Of a stretch of DNA of 64,000 bases, positions 58,301 through 64,000 are shown piece by piece (positions within the stretch are counted from its first letter, which is position 1; each line of letters starts with the position of its first letter). The notes beneath the pieces were generated by a model. The model was not told the origin of the DNA. It saw nothing but the letters and a program-made list of their open reading frames with translations, and searched no databases. This DNA is from Siniperca chuatsi (lineage: Eukaryota; Chordata; Actinopteri; Centrarchiformes; Sinipercidae), in assembly GCF_020085105.1 (NCBI RefSeq), contig NC_058051.1, positions 22,565,955 through 22,629,954 on the forward strand, given 5' to 3'. The position numbers were made by a program, and so were the translations under genes.

Positions 58301-61300
58301 GCCTTATGGTGTGCGTTGCCTAAAAAAAGGTCTTATGTAACTGAAACCAACACTGAACTAATGTAGGTTTGTGTGTTTATCTCCCACGGAGTAAAAACTT
58401 TCTGGACAGTCACCCTTTCCAGAGGAAACATTGCATAAGACCTATTTACATTTGCAATACACACACAAACTGTCACTCTTTATGTTTCTTTACATTCTCA
58501 GTCTTTATTTATAACATTTAGGGCTGCAACTAAATTAAACTAATTACTTTTATTATAATTAACAAAAGTTGATGTCTTTAAAAGTCTTGTTTTGTCCGAC
58601 CAACAGCCTGAAACCCAAAGATATTCAGTTTAAAATCATATAAGATAAAGAGAAGCAGCAAATCTTTACGATTTAGAAGCTGAAACTAGAGAATGGCATT
58701 TTTGCTTTAAAAATTACTTAAAACGAACAAATTGATTATTAAAATGTATTTCCTGGCAGTCAACTAAATGAATAATTGACTAATCGTTTCAGCTCTAATA
58801 ACATTGCTCCAGGTGTCTTACTCTGACATGATGTGATCTTTCACATACAAAACAGATGTTTAATGTTTCACCTCAGTTCTATGTGTACCACAAGATTTCT
58901 CACAATAAAAAAAGGCTCAGAAGCATATTTTTGTGTTTTATCATGTTTTATTAAGTCTTATCTTGAGTCCTTCCATTTGCTTTCTTTCTTTGAGAGCAGA
59001 GAGGGCAGTTTCAATGCATCAGCTAATGTTTGCTCAACTGAAAGGGTTGTGTGCATGTGTATGTGTTTGTTTGTGTGTCCAGGCAGGGGGCTGCAAATGT
59101 GTGGGAGGTGGTGGGTGCTAGAAGTTGTGTCCTCTTTAGATCTCTCTGCCTCCTCTTTCTCAAGCCTTACATCACCTTGGATAGTTATGTGACGGGCGCT
59201 TTTATTCCCACTAAAAAAAAAAAAAAATGTTATTGATAGATTACAGTTGTATAAGTTGTCCTACTTTGCAGATTTAACTCAAAAATACAGACAGACTGAG
59301 TAAACCAGAAGGGCCTTGAATGGCAGTGCTTTTTGTTGTTAAAATATTGTAGTAAAAAAAATGTCAATGTGTCAGGAGACACAAATTCATCAACACATGA
59401 TTGTTAGTTAGTTCCGGTATAAGCTTATTAGAAGTATCTATTCCCGATATAATTATACCCTCATATATTTGCAAGGAAATCTTCTTGTGTGCATTTGGCC
59501 CCTGAGGACAGTAGTGGGAAATTAAATCTTCGTGTTGCTGTGTGTGGTGTGATTAGGTGGCAGAGGGAAGACAATAGAAAGCGGACATCCTGCCAGTCTG
59601 TTTTTAGCACAGGAGCCTTCCTGAGGGTTAAAAAAAACATAGATGTGTTGTTTATGGAAATTTAAGGAAAATATGTTTCCTTCACATTCTCATAACCAAG
59701 ATGTTGTATTTATGAGACAGCAATCAGAATAGGCTGTCTGAGTGAGGTGATGAATAATGAATGTTATCATTTTGAGGATCGGTTTATTAGTGGCTCAGTA
59801 GTGGTTGAAAATGTTGGAAAAGTTACTACTGGTTAATAAAAGCAGTAGCTGTAGTTGCAACTGTGGATCTTAGATCTTAGTGTAAAGTTTGGGAGTGATT
59901 GGCCACCAGGGGACGCTGCAATTGCGATTCAAATGTTTCGAATGGAAGGTCTTGCTATAACTCTTTCACCAATCACATGCACATTCTTCAGAAAAGTACC
60001 CATTCTAGTTAGTAACTAACATGTTACATCTCGTTTGTTTCATCCGTATAAAAAATGTAGTGTGTAAAAACGTTGTTTAAAGGGGGCGGGGGTGTTATGT
60101 GTCATGACTCTGAGCAGTTGCCAGGCAACTAGTGGAGACTCCAGGAAGTTATTGTGCCTGGCCAAGAAATAGTCTGAAAATATAGCACATAACCCACCGT
60201 AAAACAGCGAATTGTCATTGCAGATTTTGTTACCATTGGACAGAGCCATGCTAGCTGTTTCCACCTGTTTCCAGTCTTTGTGCTAAGCTAAGCTAACCAG
60301 CTGCTGGATGTACCTTCATATTTACCAGAGAGACGTGAAAGTGATATCAATCCTCTTGTCTAACTCTGCACTAGAAAGCAAATGAGCGTGTTTTTCCGAA
60401 ATGTCAAACGTTTGCTTTAAGAGGAATACTTTTCAATAACCTATCTATCTTTTATATGTATATAGAATGTTTTTGATATTAAAATTGCCAAATTTTTCTC
60501 TTGTATCTGTATTTTGGCACTTTATCTGATATTGAACATGCAAACCAAACAAAAACTCATGGAAAGAGTATTCTATGGTGATGATTTTGCTTCATAGGAC
60601 ATTTGGTAGTTTTTTTGTTTTTTTTTTAACTCAAACAAATGGTAAATAAAGCTTGCTATTGACTAATATTCGAAAGATTGGTGCAGAGTTGCACTGCCTG
60701 TGACTCAGTGAGTTAGTTTACTTTACTGGAAGAATTCCTCTCAGTAGGAAGGCGTCAAGCTTAGTGAAATTATTTGCTCTCTTATCAGTTTGGCAGGGGT
60801 GTATGTGACTGTTTGTGTTTGTACTGTGTGAAAGTGAGGAGGATGATTGTGATAGAACATTATAATAGTGTCAGCTGGTTTCAGACCATAGAATAAGATC
60901 TTTTGTTTCTATTTCTGCTTGCTGACAAGGGGAAAACTTTACTGAAGGTTTTAAGCCAAGTGCCCACTTTCCTGGACCACATGTTAATAAAGTTGTATGC
61001 TGTTGTGCCTCAGCTACATAAGACATCCCTAAGTGTGTGTCCTGATGTTACTCCGTCTCTCTAGGTTCCCCGTACTACGACAACGTCAGACCCCTCTGCT
61101 ACAGCGACTCAGATGCAGTGCTCTTATGCTATGACATCAGCCGACCAGACACAGTAGACAGTGCGCTGAAGAAGGTATTAATATTATTAACTGCTGCAGT
61201 GTGCTGACAACATAATTTTTTGCCGATTGATCAATAACCTGACCTCCCCCCATGTTCACTCATTATATGTTGTATGATTTACTACTACTTGACTCCTGTT

Positions 61301-61849
61301 TGTCTTATCCTTGCAGTGGAAAGCAGAGATCCAGGACTTCTGCCCCAGCACACGGATCCTACTAATAGGCTGCAAGACGGACCTGCGAACAGACGTATGC
61401 ACGCGCATGGAGCTGTCCAATCAGAAACAGACTCCCATCTCCCATGAACAGGTTTGCTCCATGACTACTCTTTCTTCCTCTGTGTGTCTATTTAGGTTTC
61501 TGTCTTCTGTCTAGACTGCATACTCATAGAAATCCCCCTTTGTTTTATTCTACTCTAGCTCATACTCAGTTTTACATGCATTTATTTTTCCTTCACATTG
61601 TAGGGTTCGTCCTTGGCCAAGCAGCTTGGAGCAGAAGCTTACCTGGAGTGCTCAGCGTTCACATCAGAGAAGAGCATCCACAGTGTCTTCCGTACTGCGG
61701 CCCTGGCCTGCATGAACAAACTCCAGCCTGCGACTAAACCCAGCCCTATCCGCCGCCTCTCCAAGAGACTCCTACACCTGCCCAGCAAGACAGAGCTCCT
61801 CTCCTCCACCTTCAGCAAGGAAAAGTCCAAGAGCTGCTCCATCATGTGA
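55379..61849 (+). CDS. rnd1: Rho family GTPase 1 (Rnd1)
   Basis: An atypical, constitutively GTP-bound Rho protein that opposes RhoA, loosens adhesion and acts with plexins in axon guidance. Exons: 55379-55498, 56280-56367, 61065-61174, 61317-61451, 61604-61849. They total 699 nt, or 232 residues, the same as human. Seen in the sequence: MKERR start, P-loop GDVQCGKTA, effector segment [13 protein letters not shown]3 region WDTSGSPYY (typical Rnd, without the catalytic Gln), G4 CKTD in place of NKx[15 protein letters not shown], and a C-terminal basic stretch with the CSIM prenylation box, as expected for farnesylation. The second intron (4.7 kb) is filled with repeats. Fish may have two rnd1 copies; I cannot tell which this is. 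Confidence 0.96.
56895..57070 (+). repeat. Family-2 element fragment in rnd1 intron 2
   Basis: AAAGATATTCAGTTTACAGAG, GAAATGTTTGGCATTTGTGC and the TTAATCAATTTATCG run are family-2 blocks. The left end is not recognisable. Confidence 0.5.
57506..57837 (-). repeat. Short inverted-repeat element (family 2) in rnd1 intron 2
   Basis: The ends AGCTGCAATGATTAGTTG and AATCGTTAGTTGCAGCC are inverted. The interior carries ATATCTTTGTGTTTCGG and AACAAAACAAGACATTTGA, the reverse of the plus-strand copies. Confidence 0.7.
58157..58232 (+). repeat. GT-rich degenerate microsatellite
   Basis: An interrupted (TG)n tract (GTGTGTATGTTTGTGCGTG...) in rnd1 intron 2. A second such patch lies at about 59045-59080. 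The overlapping ORFs are artefacts of the repeat. Confidence 0.6.
58520..58798 (+). repeat. Short inverted-repeat element (family 2) in rnd1 intron 2
   Basis: It begins AGGGCTGCAACTAAATT and ends CTAATCGTTTCAGCTCTA, with TTGTTTTGTCCGACCAACAG inside. Confidence 0.7.
60030..60425 (-). repeat. Family-3 repeat in rnd1 intron 2
   Basis: It shares TTGCCAGGCAACTAGTGGAG, GCTAAGCTAAGCTAACCAGC and the end TCCGAAATGTCAAACG with the copies at 52027 and 53762. Confidence 0.65.
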
Positions 61850-64000
61850 ATTCTGCTGAGATCGTACTAAAAGAAAGCAAGGGACCAGCAGACTGCAGAT
61901 GGTTCAGCAGGGGTCCAGGGTGTGCAAGGGAAAGAGAGCAATGATGTGGATTTCTACAAAGCACTCTCTCCTTTGCAGCACCCCTCCACCCCCAAACTCC
62001 CTGTCAACCACTTCAAAAAAAGTTTGCTACACTCTCTATATTCAACTCTGACACTAAACTTTTGATCATGACTTGTCACCAGCACACAGTGCAGAGAAAA
62101 AATGTTTGATGTTAAAAAATATTTCTGATCAATTAAATACACCTGTACAAAGAGAGGATAACAGGCAGCCTTTTGACCTGTTCGATTCCTCACATAAAGG
62201 TTGCTATGAGGGATTCATCTTAAATACGGTCAGTACCTCCTCTTTTCTACGGGGAAAGTGGTTGCATGCATTTGACTTCATTACCCTGATGAGACCCATT
62301 TGAAATTCTGATAGCGGCGCCCTTTCCCATCCATCTCATTATCCGAATGTCTCTTTAAGGTCACGATATGGGCTGAGTGACGAGATGAAATGTAAAATCT
62401 GACAGTGACAGGAAGTGATATCTACAGAAATGCAGCTCGGGAATTTAAAATAGTGGCCCCTTGAAGAAATTATTCCCCTGCCAGCCCCTTACAGTATTTC
62501 ATTTGGAAATTAAAGCTGACAGTGGAGAGAAAAAAAGATGAGAGAAGGGAGGGATTTGGCAAGCAATAGCGTTCATTTGCAAAGGCAGTGGGAGGACGAA
62601 CTGAGAGCAACATCTGAAGGAGCGCAATGTGACTCAGCACTCACATGAGCCACAAAACAGTCCAGGGTGGACGTGTTGTGACAAAAACAAACACAAAAGC
62701 CTGGGCCATGTAAAGATGTTTCTGTCAGAGCCCCTTTCATCACCCATCACCACAGCAATCTTAATTGTTCAATGTTATTAACCATACGGCTTGATTTTAG
62801 TGATGTTACAAAAATGATGCATCATCTCACTTTTCCCTGCTACTTTATGAACTGCTTAATGGATACCAGTTTTTGATATGTTCCAGCAAAAAACAACAAC
62901 ATCTTGGTCTTTTAAAAAGGTAAAACAAAAGATTTATTTTTACACAAGCCAAACTGGATGGATTTATTTTAATGTACCAAAAGGACTCTTAGAAATCTTT
63001 TTGGTTTTGAATCCTCATGGATATTTAAAGAGAAACAGTTCTCAACTTTGAACTTTGGACTGCGAACGTGTTATGTGGGCCTGCTCACCATGCGTTCAAC
63101 AAGCTCCAGGTGCTGGGTTAAGCTGAATTGTTTTGTTTTTTTTTGCCCCTGCTGCCATTTCCAGCCTTGATAGCTGCATTAACACTCCCTGAGATGATAG
63201 GTGGGAAGGTTGAACTGAATCACGCAAACAGGCTGGTCCTGTCTGGAGATTTTTTTTTTCTCCTTCCTCTTTCTATGCTTTGAAAGTATTTTGATTTTAT
63301 TTTTCAACTTCCCTTAAAAGTATTCTTGACATTTTCCATTTATTAAACAGCTTTTTTCTGGATGTTCCTACTTGCTTGTAGCTGTCTTTGGTGGGATTTT
63401 TTTGTTGTTGTTGTTGTTTTTTTGTAGCTGTTGATGATGTTCTTGAATTTACTTGAGTCTTCTGGCATTAGCGGCTGTTGACAGCTCAGCTAATGGAGGA
63501 CTTGATGATTGGTGGGTCTGCATCGAGAAGCCCGGAGTTCTCTGGATGTACAGAACACTGGAATTTTACGTGTTGCCTAGCAACAGCGTGAGCAGGGGAC
63601 AGGCCTGAGCGGGGTTCCTGCCTCACGGAGAGAGGGGAGGAATGGCTCTCCGAGAGGGCGCCTCACCTTTTTATATTTGTAGCATTAGACAGAAGCCACT
63701 GCGAAGGTGACGGCTGGACGTTTCAGGGAGCAGCGGACTGCTTATGATCCCTACGTGGTTTTAAAGACCCCACGCTGGTAGCTGCCACGAGTGGGTTGTT
63801 GGAAACGACAACATGCCATCTAAAACATGTATCTGTAGCTCTGCTTCAGTCATTATTTCACTTCTCATTCCTGCCTAGTGCATTATGCTATCCTAAACAA
63901 GCTCCATTTGGTTTCAATAGACAGCCGTCATTTCACAGTTTATCTCTTGCTCGCTTTTTGACAGACAGACTTGTTTTGTTGTACATATCCTTTCTCATAA
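61850..64000 (+). other. rnd1 3' UTR and downstream flank
   Basis: It follows the rnd1 stop. The first kilobase or more is likely 3' UTR, but I see no decisive poly(A) signal; ATTAAA-like hexamers occur near 62131, 62508 and 63342. A GC-richer stretch at about 63570-63680 stands out. No further coding exon was recognised. Confidence 0.4.

Noticed and set aside
58028-59236. Overlapping ORFs of 60-119 codons in rnd1 intron 2
   Set aside because: They are produced by TG/CA-rich tracts and family-2 repeats.

Overview
The window is nuclear DNA of a ray-finned, probably percomorph teleost. It carries intron-rich vertebrate genes and many interspersed repeats of types common in fish: short inverted-repeat elements, L2-like and L1-like LINE fragments, and a tRNA-derived SINE. 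I assigned the genes by reading spliced exons and comparing the protein text with families I know. No database search was possible. For baz2a, ptges3, naca, prim1 and rnd1 the summed coding exons divide exactly by three and end at a stop codon, which supports the models.

Layout, left to right: the 5' end of an aquaporin gene (minus, 504-1306, continuing off the left edge); a repeat-bearing spacer; baz2a (minus, coding 7447-22088, 29 coding exons), a chromatin reader of the NoRC complex; a repeat-rich spacer; ptges3/p23 (minus, 28021-31471), an Hsp90 co-chaperone; naca (minus, 34031-41594, noncoding first exon near 42240), with two large in-phase cassette exons of the muscle form skNAC and two intronic C/D box snoRNAs resembling SNORD59; a spacer with a decayed L2-like retrotransposon; prim1 (minus, 45180-48611), the catalytic primase subunit; a 6.5-kb spacer full of nested repeats; and rnd1 (plus, 55379-61849), a Rho-family GTPase, with its 3' flank to the right edge.

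The order aquaporin - baz2a - ptges3 - naca - prim1 matches the human 12q13.3 neighbourhood as I remember it, except that no ATP5F1B lies between baz2a and ptges3. These genes are unrelated housekeeping or developmental genes held together by conserved synteny, not an operon. The most notable observations are the twin SNORD59-like snoRNAs in naca introns, a U12-type AT-AC intron in prim1, a start codon split by an intron in ptges3, the phase-matched skNAC exons with a SMYD1-type PxLxP motif, a hammerhead-like motif in a baz2a intron, and a 57-bp hairpin element with a perfect 8-bp target duplication nested in older repeats.
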